Notes: generated by a model from the sequence alone, not told the origin. A stretch of DNA of 8,405 bases from JBBSIN01 sp038232055 (GCA_038232055.1 JBBSIN010000077.1:1-8405); one strand, 5' to 3'. Counted from the first letter of the stretch, positions 1 to 6,960 are shown. Numbers and translations are program-made.

Positions 1-267
1 GGAGCCGGCACGACCGCCTTCGCCTATGTCGCCTGGTACGCCTGCCAGCGCGTCCTCACCGGGGCGCAAGCGGGTTTGGTGCAGCTGGTGATCCCGGTGC
101 TGACCACCGTGGGTGCGGTCGCCCTGCTCGGCGAGCCGCTGTCAGCCCGGTTGCTCGTCGCCGCCGCGCTGGTGGGCGCGGGCATGTTCCTGGGGCGCGC
201 GGCTCCCGCCTCGCCCTCCTCGGTCAACCGGTCCGCCACTCCAGCTCACGGGCGCCTTCGCCGCTAG
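1..267 (+). CDS. EamA/DMT-family transporter, C-terminal part (5' truncated by window edge)
   Basis: Frame 1 is open from the first base to a TAG at 265-267, giving 88 codons without a start, so the gene begins outside the window. The peptide has two hydrophobic stretches, one around LVQLVIPVLTTVGAVALL and one around LLVAAALVGAGMFLG. They are separated by a short GEPLS loop and preceded by an AFAYVAWYACQRVL segment. This order (aromatic-rich helix, helix with a Pro, GE-P-loop, final Gly-rich helix, short polar tail) is typical of the last helices of the second EamA repeat in drug/metabolite transporters, which are inner-membrane exporters or permeases with ten helices. The substrate cannot be told from this part. 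The tail after the last helix is basic and about 30 residues long. No terminator hairpin with a T-run is visible after the stop. It is on the same strand as the next ORF but 123 bases away, and I see no functional link to the right-hand operon. Confidence 0.82.
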   Translation, partial: GAGTTAFAYVAWYACQRVLTGAQAGLVQLVIPVLTTVGAVALLGEPLSARLLVAAALVGAGMFLGRAAPASPSSVNRSATPAHGRLRR

Positions 268-390
268 CCGGCCGGCGTGGCGGATCGCAGCTAGGCGCAG
301 TCGCAATAGCTGACAGCTCGTCTCGAAGAGGGCTAGCACGCCCGCAAGCTCTCGGGGCGAGGACCAGGGTGGAAGGCGAAGTGTTCGAGC

Positions 391-1251
391 ATGGCCATGG
401 CCGCTGGGAAGCCGCTGGCGAGGGCCTCGGGGACCGTGGGCGTCGCTACCGAAGGACACTGCCCGGCCGCCCTGGCCGCGGGCCGGCAACCGAGCAGCAC
501 ACGACTCGGCGACGCCTCCTACCTACTGCGCAGCACCGCGTTCTATGGCAACGGCAAGTTGGGAACCCAGGACTTCGGCGGATACCCGCCGGGACATCCG
601 CTTGCGGTTCCGTGCCGAGCGCAGATGCTCAGTGCGTGGCTCCTTCGCGAGTTCAGCTACGACCTGGTCGAGCACTGCGCGCGTCATCGCTCGACCTCTG
701 CTGTTGGGTTCGACAACGAATGGCGGAGATTCTTCGGGCTCGGCAATGCCACGGGGCTCGGGCTGGTTCCCTACCTGATCAACCACCCGATGATCATGGA
801 CGCATGGGTGGCGATGCGGGAGCTCGCATTGGCCCACGCACTCGGCCAGGACGCCACTCGAGACTCAGCGACCGTCCGCCGTGTGAACGACGTACTCAAC
901 CGCGCCGAACGGTACTTCGCCGAACGCGGTGCTCTCCAGACAGCTCCCTACACCTCCTACCCCGACCTCGCCACTGGGCTCCGTCAAGTCCAGGACGCAG
1001 TCCGGGAGTATCTCCGGACGGGGAGGCTCGACGGCGCACTCACCGAGCGCTTCGCCGAAGACGTCCACGCCCTCGCGGCCGGGCTGGGAGACGACGTACG
1101 CCAGATCGTCGCTTCGATACTGGTGGAAGTGAATCCCGAGATCGACGACGAGATCGAGGATCTGCTGTGGTGCGACGAGCATCGACCTCCGATTCTGGCG
1201 CAGTCGTGCGGCACGCTCAGGACCCGGGTTCTAGCTACCGGTCGCCTCTAA
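391..1251 (+). CDS. Unrecognised protein, probably a truncated gene remnant
   Basis: This ORF of 286 codons looks coding through its middle: it has regular amino-acid composition, G/C at third positions, and motif-like stretches such as SYLLRSTAFYGNGKLG (about residues 43-58), GNATGLGLVPYLINHP (about 117-132) and an acidic EVNPEIDDEIEDLLW stretch near 248-262. I recognise no catalytic family with confidence and assign no function. The first 35-40 residues are low in complexity and the ATG at 391 has only a weak, distant purine-rich stretch upstream, so the true start may be lost or elsewhere. The last residues (from about 280) are read from bases that on the other strand encode an IS110 transposase fragment, so the natural C-terminus is probably missing. 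No signal peptide or membrane helix is seen. It is most likely a soluble-protein gene cut at its 3' end and perhaps also at its 5' end; a short intact protein is the alternative. Confidence 0.5.
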   Translation: MAMAAGKPLARASGTVGVATEGHCPAALAAGRQPSSTRLGDASYLLRSTAFYGNGKLGTQDFGGYPPGHPLAVPCRAQMLSAWLLREFSYDLVEHCARHRSTSAVGFDNEWRRFFGLGNATGLGLVPYLINHPMIMDAWVAMRELALAHALGQDATRDSATVRRVNDVLNRAERYFAERGALQTAPYTSYPDLATGLRQVQDAVREYLRTGRLDGALTERFAEDVHALAAGLGDDVRQIVASILVEVNPEIDDEIEDLLWCDEHRPPILAQSCGTLRTRVLATGRL

Positions 1252-1389
1252 CGCCACCTGATCGTCGGCGCGCAGCCCGCCAGCCCACGAGCGCAGCGCC
1301 TCCGGCGTCACCCCGATGCGTCCCTCGTCACGGACCAAGCCGTCTTCCAGCACCGCGAGCTGCGCGAACTCGCCGTGCACGTCCCCTCT
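1231..1389 (-). mobile_element. IS110-family transposase relic (N-terminal fragment)
   Basis: On the minus strand one frame is open from just after a TAA (1390-1392) to a TAG (1231-1233). It reads as 52 residues without a start codon. It contains GDVHGEFAQLAVLEDGLVRD, then a spacer, then LRADDQVALEATGS. A DVH at the extreme N-terminus, a strand of the AVLEDG type and a closing (D)xVALExTG(S/N) about 40 residues later form the characteristic beginning of IS110-type DEDD transposases, where the Asp of DVH is the first catalytic acidic residue. The residues normally before DVH (Met and a short Gly-containing strand) are absent, and nothing of the protein follows the ATGS, so about 300 residues of a usual transposase are missing. 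It cannot be active. No terminal repeats were seen, as expected since most IS110 elements lack them. Its ends coincide with the places where two neighbouring ORFs lose their sense. Confidence 0.65.
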
Positions 1390-1478
1390 TTAACTGGCTC
1401 TCGAATTTCGTCGGAGACCGTGATGACCGTGTCCGGGATTTCGACCAGCTTGCCATGCCGGTAGGTGTAGCTCGGCAT
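1308..1478 (-). CDS. Small ORF with a good ribosome binding site, 3' end probably replaced by IS110 relic
   Basis: An ATG at 1478 (minus) is preceded by AGGGAGA five bases upstream, the best-placed Shine-Dalgarno site in this part of the window. The start of the product reads MPSYTYRHGKLVEIPDTVIT and is followed by VSDEIREPVKEG; it looks like the N-terminus of a real soluble protein. From about base 1386 onward the same DNA encodes the IS110 fragment in a different frame, and the small ORF's residues there (Ser/Arg/Cys-rich) look like frame noise. The simplest reading is a gene whose first 30 or so codons survive upstream of a recombination junction. It lies 81 bases downstream of the PucR regulator on the same strand and might once have been its neighbour in a transcript. 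I do not recognise the family. Confidence 0.3.
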   Translation of the reverse strand: MPSYTYRHGKLVEIPDTVITVSDEIREPVKEGTCTASSRSSRCWKTAWSVTRDASG

Positions 1479-1483
1479 CCGAA

Positions 1484-1490
1484 TCTCCCT
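1484..1490 (-). promoter_or_regulatory. Shine-Dalgarno site of the small ORF
   Basis: AGGGAGA on the minus strand, five bases before the ATG at 1478. It is the main reason to take that small reading frame as a former gene start rather than noise. Confidence 0.4.
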
Positions 1491-1559
1491 GATCAGGTCG
1501 TCGGCGCCAAGTGAAGAAGTGGCCGAAAGCGAGGGCCGTGGCAAGGGGGTGCTTCTCGC

Positions 1560-3089
1560 TCAGAGCAGCTTGCGGATCTCCAACGCCATCGCCAGGGCCA
1601 GCCGGGTGCCCGGGTCGTGCAGGTCGGCGTCGGTGAGAGCGACGATGCGTCCGAGCCGGTGCTTCATTGTGTTGTAGTGGATGAATAGTCGTCGCGCGGC
1701 TTCGGCGGCGTTGCCCACCCCGAGGTAGGCTTCGAGGGTACGACACAGGTCCCCGTCGGTGTCGCGGTCGTGGTCGAGCAACGGGCCGAGCTCGTGGTCG
1801 ACGAACTGCCGGAGGTCCGACGAGGGCACAGCGAGCAGTAGACGCTCCAAGACCAGGTCGTCGTGGCGCACGACGGAGCGACCTGTGGCGTCGGCGATCT
1901 GCAGGGCGTGTCGGGCGGCTGTGTGGCTCGCCGCGATCTGCGCCGGCGTCGTCGCGACGCAGCCCGTCGACACCGTGACTGGCTGCCCGGTAAGCTCATG
2001 CAGTGCGTCGTGCCACGCCTGGTCCGGAGCGGCACGTCTACCCTGGTTCTTGCCACAGCCCCACGTGTCCGCGCCGGTGGGCGTGACTGCGACCACTTCG
2101 TGCCCGCGTGACCAGGCCAGCGTGCCGCGCGGGAGGATGCGATGGGCTGCCGCGAGGAGGGCGCCGTCGCCGAGCTCGACGCCGCATCGGGCCAGCACCA
2201 CGGTGTGGTCGCCGGTGAGGTCCCACCCGAACAGCCGGGAGCGCTGGCGCAGCCACGGCTCGTCGATGCTCGGGCCGGTGACGAGCTCCTCCAGGAACAG
2301 CACGCGCAGGCGTCGGTCGAGCTCCAGGCTCGCGAGTGCCTGAGCGATGTGCATCCCGGCGGCGAAGCACGCCTGACGGATCAGTCGACGCTGCCCGAGG
2401 GTCGGTTCCCCCCGGCCGCCGACGGCGATACACCCTCGTACAGCGCCGCCCACGGTGATGGGGAACGGCCACGGCTGAGCTCCCGGTGACGGGTTCTGAG
2501 CAGGCGGCGGGCCCGCCGCCGCAGCTGGCGCGTCGGCAAGGCCGACACCCAGGACGACACCCTCCTCGTCGAAGATCGACAGGTCGCGGCTCAGAGCACC
2601 GGCGAGGGTCCTGGCGATCTCCTCAAGCCCGCCGCCGGCGAGGGCGACCCCGGTCAGTCGTTCTCGGATTGCCTCTGCCCTGCCGGGCTCAGCGCCGTAC
2701 TCCGCGAGCACGACGGCGAGGACGGCGCCAATCACGTCGCTGAACGAAATGCACGCCGGGACGACGAGGACCGGGAAGTCGAGCCTGTCCGCCTCGGCGA
2801 CCAGCCGTTCGGGGAGTTCAGTCAGGTAGCGCAGCGGCTTGATCGCGAGTGCGGCCAGGCCGCGCGCCGCCAGCTCGGGCACCAGCTCGACGAGGCGCTC
2901 GGGCCGTTCCCGCACCGGGTAGGCGGTGGTCAGGAGGATCTCCCCTTCTCTGACGAAGGCCTCGATGTCGGGAACCTCCATCACGTTCACCCCGGTGACC
3001 CGCCGGCCCAGGCCGCTGCCACCGGCCAGGACGTAGGTCCCTTGCCACACTGCGAGCGTCAGGATCTCGCGGACCGTCACCGCCGCCAT
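1560..3089 (-). CDS. PucR-family transcriptional regulator
   Basis: The product has 509 residues, a normal length for this family. Residues 1-125 form the PucR (purine catabolism) N-terminal sensing domain: VTVREIL at the start, the G(L)GRRVTGVNVMEVPDI stretch (27-42), EGEILLTTAY (48-57), and the LAALAIKP and FPVLVVP strands. The middle (about 165-400) matches the CdaR/GGDEF-like region of these regulators, with a Pro/Ala-rich linker near 186-208. The C-terminus (about 445-509) is the PucR-type helix-turn-helix: TLEAYLGVGNAAEAARRLFI, then HYNTMKHRLGRI and the usual RLALAMALEI ending. The start is fixed by GGAGGAG a few bases upstream. The gene is divergent from the carbamoyl-transferase operon with a gap of about 60 bases, the usual arrangement for a regulator of the adjacent catabolic genes. 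By family, it probably responds to a purine-, ureide- or related nitrogen-containing effector. Ligand and sign of regulation cannot be read from the sequence. Confidence 0.93.
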   Translation of the reverse strand: MAAVTVREILTLAVWQGTYVLAGGSGLGRRVTGVNVMEVPDIEAFVREGEILLTTAYPVRERPERLVELVPELAARGLAALAIKPLRYLTELPERLVAEADRLDFPVLVVPACISFSDVIGAVLAVVLAEYGAEPGRAEAIRERLTGVALAGGGLEEIARTLAGALSRDLSIFDEEGVVLGVGLADAPAAAAGPPPAQNPSPGAQPWPFPITVGGAVRGCIAVGGRGEPTLGQRRLIRQACFAAGMHIAQALASLELDRRLRVLFLEELVTGPSIDEPWLRQRSRLFGWDLTGDHTVVLARCGVELGDGALLAAAHRILPRGTLAWSRGHEVVAVTPTGADTWGCGKNQGRRAAPDQAWHDALHELTGQPVTVSTGCVATTPAQIAASHTAARHALQIADATGRSVVRHDDLVLERLLLAVPSSDLRQFVDHELGPLLDHDRDTDGDLCRTLEAYLGVGNAAEAARRLFIHYNTMKHRLGRIVALTDADLHDPGTRLALAMALEIRKLL

Positions 3090-3149
3090 CGCGTCTCCTC
3101 CTCGTCCAGATCAGACATGGCCGCTGCTCAAACACGTCCAAGCAGGACG
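3090..3149. promoter_or_regulatory. Divergent intergenic region between the regulator and the operon
   Basis: This short spacer must carry the promoter of the PucR gene and probably that of the five-gene operon. On the regulator side it holds the GGAGGAG Shine-Dalgarno site (within 3094-3103). It contains an inverted repeat with 5-base arms, CTGCT (3124-3128) and AGCAG (3141-3145), spaced 12 bases apart, a possible operator half-site pair. I see no convincing -35/-10 pair on either strand. Start-site uncertainty of the plus-strand gene means the regulatory region may extend to about 3185. Confidence 0.45.
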
Positions 3150-4100
3150 ATGCCAATCCCGACGCCGCCGTCTAGCGTCTTGCTCGTGAACAAGGAGCAG
3201 ACGCCGGCGCCGAGCCGGGTCCGGGTCCCCCTCGGCCCAGTTCCCTGGGCCTCCGGTTCGCACGAGATCGTCCATGTCGGACAGTCTGCTCTCCTGCTCG
3301 CTCGTCCCGCGGGTGCAGCCGGCGGGGACCTGCTGCCCGTGACCTCCCGTGCGCGCGGCCTGGTGCCCGGCGGCCTCTGCATTCCCAACGAGCAGGAGTT
3401 CGCCCGGCTGGTCCGCGCGGTCACCCACGCCGGTCACGCAGAGTTCTCGCACTGGCAGGCAGCGCCTCCGGCAGACGTCATGGTGGTGGACCTGCGGGTC
3501 CGCCCGCAGGTGGTGCAGCCCGAGGCCGTCGCCGAGCTGGTCCGGCTCGCCGCCGGTGACGCGCCGGCCCGCACCGTCTCCCGGCTGATGGACCCCCGCC
3601 CGCTGCGACAGCTGGCCGGCCCGCTGACACGGGCCGCCCTGCGCTGCGAGACAACCCAGCTCGGCCTGCTGCTCCAGCGTCTGGTCGGCGCCGGGCCCGG
3701 CGCCACCCCGACTGGAGACGACGTCATCGTCGGGGTGCTGGCCGCTCTCCATGCCGCTGAGGGGAGCGCCGCGCCGCGCCAGCGCGCTACCGCGGCACGC
3801 GAGCGGCTGTCCGCGGCGGTACTGCCCCTGCTCCCACGGACGACCCGCGCCTCGCGGCACGACCTGACCGCGGCGGCGCACGGCGTGTTCGGCGAGCACG
3901 TCCACGCGCTGCTCGCCGCGCTAGTGGACGCCACACGCGTGCCGGCGACCTTCGCCTCGGCCACTGGCTGGGGAGCGACCTCCGGCGTCGACCTCGCCTG
4001 CGGCCTGGCTGTCTCGGCCAGCACCGCATTGCGGCACCGCCAGCTCATCAAACGGCGCCCCGTCTCGTCCACCGACACCACCGACAGGAGAAGCGCGTGA
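3150..4100 (+). CDS. allH: DUF2877 protein, AllH (YlbF)-like carbamoyltransferase subunit
   Basis: With this start the product is 316 residues. The diagnostic stretch is GAGPGATPTGDDVIVGVLAA at about residues 180-199, which matches the conserved G-GxG-TP(S/T)GDD signature of DUF2877 proteins; downstream the ATGWGATSGVDLACGL stretch near the C-terminus also fits. E. coli YlbF of the same family has been assigned as a subunit (AllH) of oxamate carbamoyltransferase together with FdrA and YlbE, and the immediate neighbours here are exactly those two families. The start is uncertain. ATG 3150 is preceded by AGGA at a spacing of only two bases; ATG 3117 and GTG 3186 are in frame and also lack a good site. 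Third-position G/C is high from about 3150 but lower before it, which is why I chose it. The stop overlaps the fdrA start by four bases (GTGA). No signal peptide or membrane helix is seen, so the protein is likely cytoplasmic. Confidence 0.85.
   Translation: MPIPTPPSSVLLVNKEQTPAPSRVRVPLGPVPWASGSHEIVHVGQSALLLARPAGAAGGDLLPVTSRARGLVPGGLCIPNEQEFARLVRAVTHAGHAEFSHWQAAPPADVMVVDLRVRPQVVQPEAVAELVRLAAGDAPARTVSRLMDPRPLRQLAGPLTRAALRCETTQLGLLLQRLVGAGPGATPTGDDVIVGVLAALHAAEGSAAPRQRATAARERLSAAVLPLLPRTTRASRHDLTAAAHGVFGEHVHALLAALVDATRVPATFASATGWGATSGVDLACGLAVSASTALRHRQLIKRRPVSSTDTTDRRSA
3179..3194. repeat. Imperfect palindrome, possible operator
   Basis: CTTGCTCGTGAACAAG: the outer CTTG/CAAG arms are perfect and 12 of 16 positions are symmetric. 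It covers the alternative GTG start at 3186, so it would be upstream or at the start of the first operon gene if that start is used. With the start at 3150 it is inside the coding region. It is a candidate for binding by the adjacent PucR regulator, but a chance match is possible. Confidence 0.25.
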
Positions 4101-5587
4101 ACGCACCGGACAACACAGCGCTGGGCGCACGGACGATGAGACGCCTGTACCGCGACTCCGTCGCGCTCATGGCGCTGGCCTCGACCGTCGAGAAGCGGGA
4201 GGGCGTCCTGCGGGTCGGCGCGGTCATGGCGACGCCGGCGAACCTCGAGATCCTCGACAGGTCCGGCATGAAGCCCGCCGACCTGGTCGCCGCACCGGAC
4301 GACCTGCTGCTCGTCGTGCGCGCCGTCGACGAGGCGACCGTGCAGGAGGCGCTGGACGCCGCCGAGGCGGGGCTCACGTCCACGGACAGCGGCGCCCCCC
4401 GCACCGAGCGCGCCCCGCAGACCGTCTTGGAGGGGCTCGCCGTCGGCGACCGGCCGACGGTCGCCGCGGTCTCGACGCCCGGCACCTACGCACCGATCGT
4501 CGTCGAGCAGGCGCTGCGCGAGGGCCTGCACGTTTTTTGCTTCTCCGACAACGTCGGGCTCGACGACGAGGTCCGGCTCAAGCAGATGGCCGTCGAGCGA
4601 CGCCTGCTGCTCATGGGCCCCGACTGCGGCACCGCAGTGATCGACCGCGTGCCGCTGGGGTTCGCGAACGTGCTCGCCCCGGGACCAGTGGCGATCGTGG
4701 CGGCGTCGGGCACCGGCGCCCAGGAGATCGCCTGCCTGCTCGACCGCGCCGGCGTCGGGGTGTCGCAGCTCGTCGGGGTCGGCGGCCGGGACCTGTCCGC
4801 CGCCGTGGGAGGTCTCATGACCAACCTCGCGCTCGACCTGGTGGCGGAGGACGAGACGACCGAGGTCGTCGTCGTGGTCTCCAAGCCGCCGGCCGAGGAG
4901 GTGGCTCAGCAGCTGCTGGCTCGCCTCGCCGCACTGGGCAAGCCGGTCGTCGCGTGCCTGCTGGGCCTGGAGGACACCGAGGCTCCGGTCGTGGTGCGCG
5001 GCACGCTCGAAGGGGGCGCCGCCGCTGCGGCCGAGATGCTCGGCCGCAGCGTCGAGATCGACGAGGCGTCGGTAGCGGCGGCGCGGGACGCGGGAACGAC
5101 GGGCGGACTTGGGAGTGTCGTCGGGCTGTACACCGGCGGCACACTCGCGGCCGAGGCCAAGATCATCCTCACCCGGGCCGGGGTCGCCGCCGAGATCCTG
5201 GATCTGGGCGATGACCAGTACACCGCGGGACGCCCACACCCGATGATCGACCCGGCCGCGCGCACCGAGCACCTCGTCCGCGCCGGAGCCCGCCCCGACG
5301 TCGGCGTCGTCCTGGTCGACCTCGTCCTCGGGCATGGAGCGTCGCACGACCCCGGGACTCCGCTGGCCGACGCCGTGCGGGAGGCACGTGCCACGGCCGC
5401 CGCCGACGGACGCGAGCTCCTCGTCTTGGGATCGGTCTGCGGAACCGCCGCCGACCCTCAGGGCATCGACGGGCAGCGCCGGATCCTGCGGGACGCCGGC
5501 GTCGGGCTCTTCCCCTCCAACGCCGCCGCTGCCCGGCACGCGGCAGCTCTCGTCAACGACCAGCGCACAGCACAGGAGATCGCGTGA
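4097..5587 (+). CDS. fdrA: FdrA family protein (AllF-like), acyl-CoA synthetase-related carbamoyltransferase subunit
   Basis: The product has 496 residues, somewhat shorter than E. coli FdrA. The N-terminal part (about 15-95) carries the FdrA-type RLYRDSVALMALAS and VMATPANLEIL stretches. Residues 118-195 form a succinyl-CoA synthetase alpha-like CoA-binding/Rossmann region with STPGTYAP, LMGPDCGTA and GFANVLAPGP. Residues 198-235 hold AASGTGAQEIACLLDRAGVG and the LVGVGGRDLS loop. The C-terminal part (about 340-480) is a ligase-like domain with LYTGGTLAAEAKIIL and RPHPMIDPAAR. The GHAGA phosphohistidine motif of true succinyl-CoA synthetases is absent; the corresponding stretch near 285-310 has no His. 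This fits a non-ligase role. In E. coli FdrA is assigned to oxamate carbamoyltransferase, transferring a carbamoyl group to phosphate. The GTG start is preceded by AGGAG (4086-4090) at six bases and overlaps the previous stop; its own stop overlaps the next GTG. Confidence 0.93.
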   Translation: MNAPDNTALGARTMRRLYRDSVALMALASTVEKREGVLRVGAVMATPANLEILDRSGMKPADLVAAPDDLLLVVRAVDEATVQEALDAAEAGLTSTDSGAPRTERAPQTVLEGLAVGDRPTVAAVSTPGTYAPIVVEQALREGLHVFCFSDNVGLDDEVRLKQMAVERRLLLMGPDCGTAVIDRVPLGFANVLAPGPVAIVAASGTGAQEIACLLDRAGVGVSQLVGVGGRDLSAAVGGLMTNLALDLVAEDETTEVVVVVSKPPAEEVAQQLLARLAALGKPVVACLLGLEDTEAPVVVRGTLEGGAAAAAEMLGRSVEIDEASVAAARDAGTTGGLGSVVGLYTGGTLAAEAKIILTRAGVAAEILDLGDDQYTAGRPHPMIDPAARTEHLVRAGARPDVGVVLVDLVLGHGASHDPGTPLADAVREARATAAADGRELLVLGSVCGTAADPQGIDGQRRILRDAGVGLFPSNAAAARHAAALVNDQRTAQEIA

Positions 5588-6960
5588 TAACCGGAGGCGT
5601 ACGAGTCCTCAACGCAGGACTCCCTATCATCGTCGAGGGGGTTCCTTCCGTCGACGTCGTCCAGCTCGACTGGCGCCCGCCGGCGTTCGGGGACCCCGAC
5701 CTGGCCCGCCTGGCCGTCACACTCGACGACGACGCGACGCACGCGGCGAACCGCATCGCCCTCGCCGCGGTCCACGCCGCCCGCCCCCGGCTGCTCGCCG
5801 TCCGCCCGGCGCGCGAGGTCGTGCCCGGCCTCGCAGACGGCCGGATCCTCCTGCACGCCGGGCCACCGATCGAGGCGAAGCGCATGTGCGGGCCGATGCG
5901 CGGCGCTCTGGTCGGCGCGGCACTGTTCGAGGGCTGGGCGCAGAGCCCGGAGGAGGCGGAGGCGCTGCTCGACGCCGGAGTCATCGCCGTCGACCCGTGC
6001 CACCACCACAGCGCCGTAGGGCCGATGGCGGGCGTGCTCGCCCCGTCGATGCCCGTCTTCGTCGTCGAGGACGAGGGGCGGCGCGCGTACGCCTCGCTCA
6101 ACGAGGGCCTCGGGCGGGTGCTCCGCTTCGGAGCCTTCGACCAGGAAGTGCTCACCCGGCTCGGCTGGATGCGCGACGTCCTCGGGCCGGTGCTCGACGG
6201 GGCGCTGCAGGCGTCCGGTCCCGTCGACGTCACCTCGCTGGTCGCCCAGGCACTCACCATGGGCGACGAGGGGCACAACCGCAACGTCGCCGCGACGAGC
6301 CTGCTCGCACGCCGGCTCGCTCCCGCGATCGCGCCGCTGCCGCACGCCCTGCCGGTGCTGGAGTTCCTCGCCAGCAACGACCACTTCGCGTTGAACGTGT
6401 CGATGGCAGCGGCGAAGCTCGCTCTCGACAACGCCATCGGCATCGAGGGCTCGACGCTGGTGACGGCGATGGCGCGCAACGGCGTGGAGTTCGGGCTGCG
6501 GGTCGCCGGGACCGGCGAGCAGTGGTTCACCGCTCCGGTCGGCCCTGCCGACGGGCTGTTCTTCCCCGGCTACGGGATCGAGGACGCCAACCCCGACCTA
6601 GGCGACTCCGCCATCACCGAGACACTCGGCATCGGCGGCTTCGCCATGGCGGCGGCGCCGGCCATAACCCGGTTCGTAGGGGGGACGCCGGACGATGCCC
6701 TGGAGATCACCCGGTCCATGCGGCGCATCACCCTGGCTCCGCACCCCGCGTACCCGCTGCCGCCGCTGAACTTCAGCGGCGCCCCGAGCGGCATCGACGT
6801 CCTGAAAGTCCTCGACACCGGCGTCCTTCCGGTGATCAACACCGGTATCGCACACCGGCAAGCGGGAGTCGGTCAGATCGGGGCCGGCATCGTCACCGCG
6901 CCGCCGGAGGTCTTCGGCCAGGCGGTGCGGGCGCTGCACGCGCGCAGGAGCGCACGATGA
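5584..6960 (+). CDS. allG: DUF1116 protein, AllG (YlbE)-like carbamoyltransferase subunit
   Basis: The product has 458 residues with the landmarks of the DUF1116/YlbE family: an N-terminal NAGLPIIVEG and VVQLDWRPPA region (9-34), GPPIEAKRMCGPMRGALVGA (93-112), DPCHHHSAVGPMAG (137-150), MGDEGHNRNVAATSL (226-240), FLASNDHFALN (261-271), LFFPGYGIEDANPDLGDSAI (325-344) and GGFAMAAAPA (351-360). The conserved Cys102, the His cluster at 140-142 and the acidic/His motif DEGHNRN are plausible active-site or metal/phosphate-binding residues, but that is inference. In E. coli the homologue is named AllG and forms oxamate carbamoyltransferase with FdrA and YlbF. Start choice: GTG 5584 overlaps the fdrA stop by four bases and has AGGAG at 5574-5578. 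The stop overlaps the carbamate kinase start (ATGA). No membrane segment is apparent. The function is well supported by both motifs and neighbours; the substrate is not. Confidence 0.93.
   Translation: MITGGVRVLNAGLPIIVEGVPSVDVVQLDWRPPAFGDPDLARLAVTLDDDATHAANRIALAAVHAARPRLLAVRPAREVVPGLADGRILLHAGPPIEAKRMCGPMRGALVGAALFEGWAQSPEEAEALLDAGVIAVDPCHHHSAVGPMAGVLAPSMPVFVVEDEGRRAYASLNEGLGRVLRFGAFDQEVLTRLGWMRDVLGPVLDGALQASGPVDVTSLVAQALTMGDEGHNRNVAATSLLARRLAPAIAPLPHALPVLEFLASNDHFALNVSMAAAKLALDNAIGIEGSTLVTAMARNGVEFGLRVAGTGEQWFTAPVGPADGLFFPGYGIEDANPDLGDSAITETLGIGGFAMAAAPAITRFVGGTPDDALEITRSMRRITLAPHPAYPLPPLNFSGAPSGIDVLKVLDTGVLPVINTGIAHRQAGVGQIGAGIVTAPPEVFGQAVRALHARRSAR
6946..6950 (+). promoter_or_regulatory. 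Shine-Dalgarno site that sets the carbamate kinase start
   Basis: AGGAG six bases before ATG 6957. The reading frame of the kinase is open for about 1.6 kb further upstream, but that part is out-of-frame Arg/Pro-rich translation over the fdrA 3' end and the DUF1116 gene. This site and the 4-base overlap locate the real start. Confidence 0.75.

Noticed and set aside
267..276. Perfect 10-base palindrome GCCGGCCGGC at the transporter stop codon
   Set aside because: Such palindromes are frequent by chance in GC-rich DNA. There is no loop or T-run, so it is not a supported terminator.
142..489. Minus-strand frame across the gap between the transporter and the unknown ORF
   Set aside because: A part around 270-370 reads as a helix-like Leu/Arg peptide, but there is no start with a ribosome site, no recognisable family, and it overlaps the transporter end.
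369..1514. A 381-codon plus-strand frame overlapping the 391-1251 ORF
   Set aside because: Its composition is Arg/Pro/Ser-rich with no motif; the 391 frame has the regular protein-like composition.
1512..1559. Possible hairpin terminator downstream of the PucR gene
   Set aside because: Weak imperfect arms (GAAGAAG/CTTCTC) with a long loop and no T-run on the relevant strand; not supportable.
4533..4538. Run of six T in fdrA, unusual in this GC-rich context
   Set aside because: It could favour slippage, but the reading frame and conserved motifs continue without disruption on both sides, so there is no sign of a programmed or accidental frameshift.
3434..5539. A 701-codon open frame on the minus strand across the DUF2877 and fdrA genes
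   Set aside because: It is antisense to two clearly recognised genes, has a Gly/Arg/Asp-rich composition without motifs, and is the usual result of few stop codons in GC-rich DNA.
5334..6956. Upstream extension of the carbamate kinase frame by about 540 codons
   Set aside because: The translation is Arg/Pro-rich noise overlapping the 3' end of fdrA and all of the DUF1116 gene. The ribosome site and ATGA overlap place the kinase start at 6957, so there is no fusion protein.
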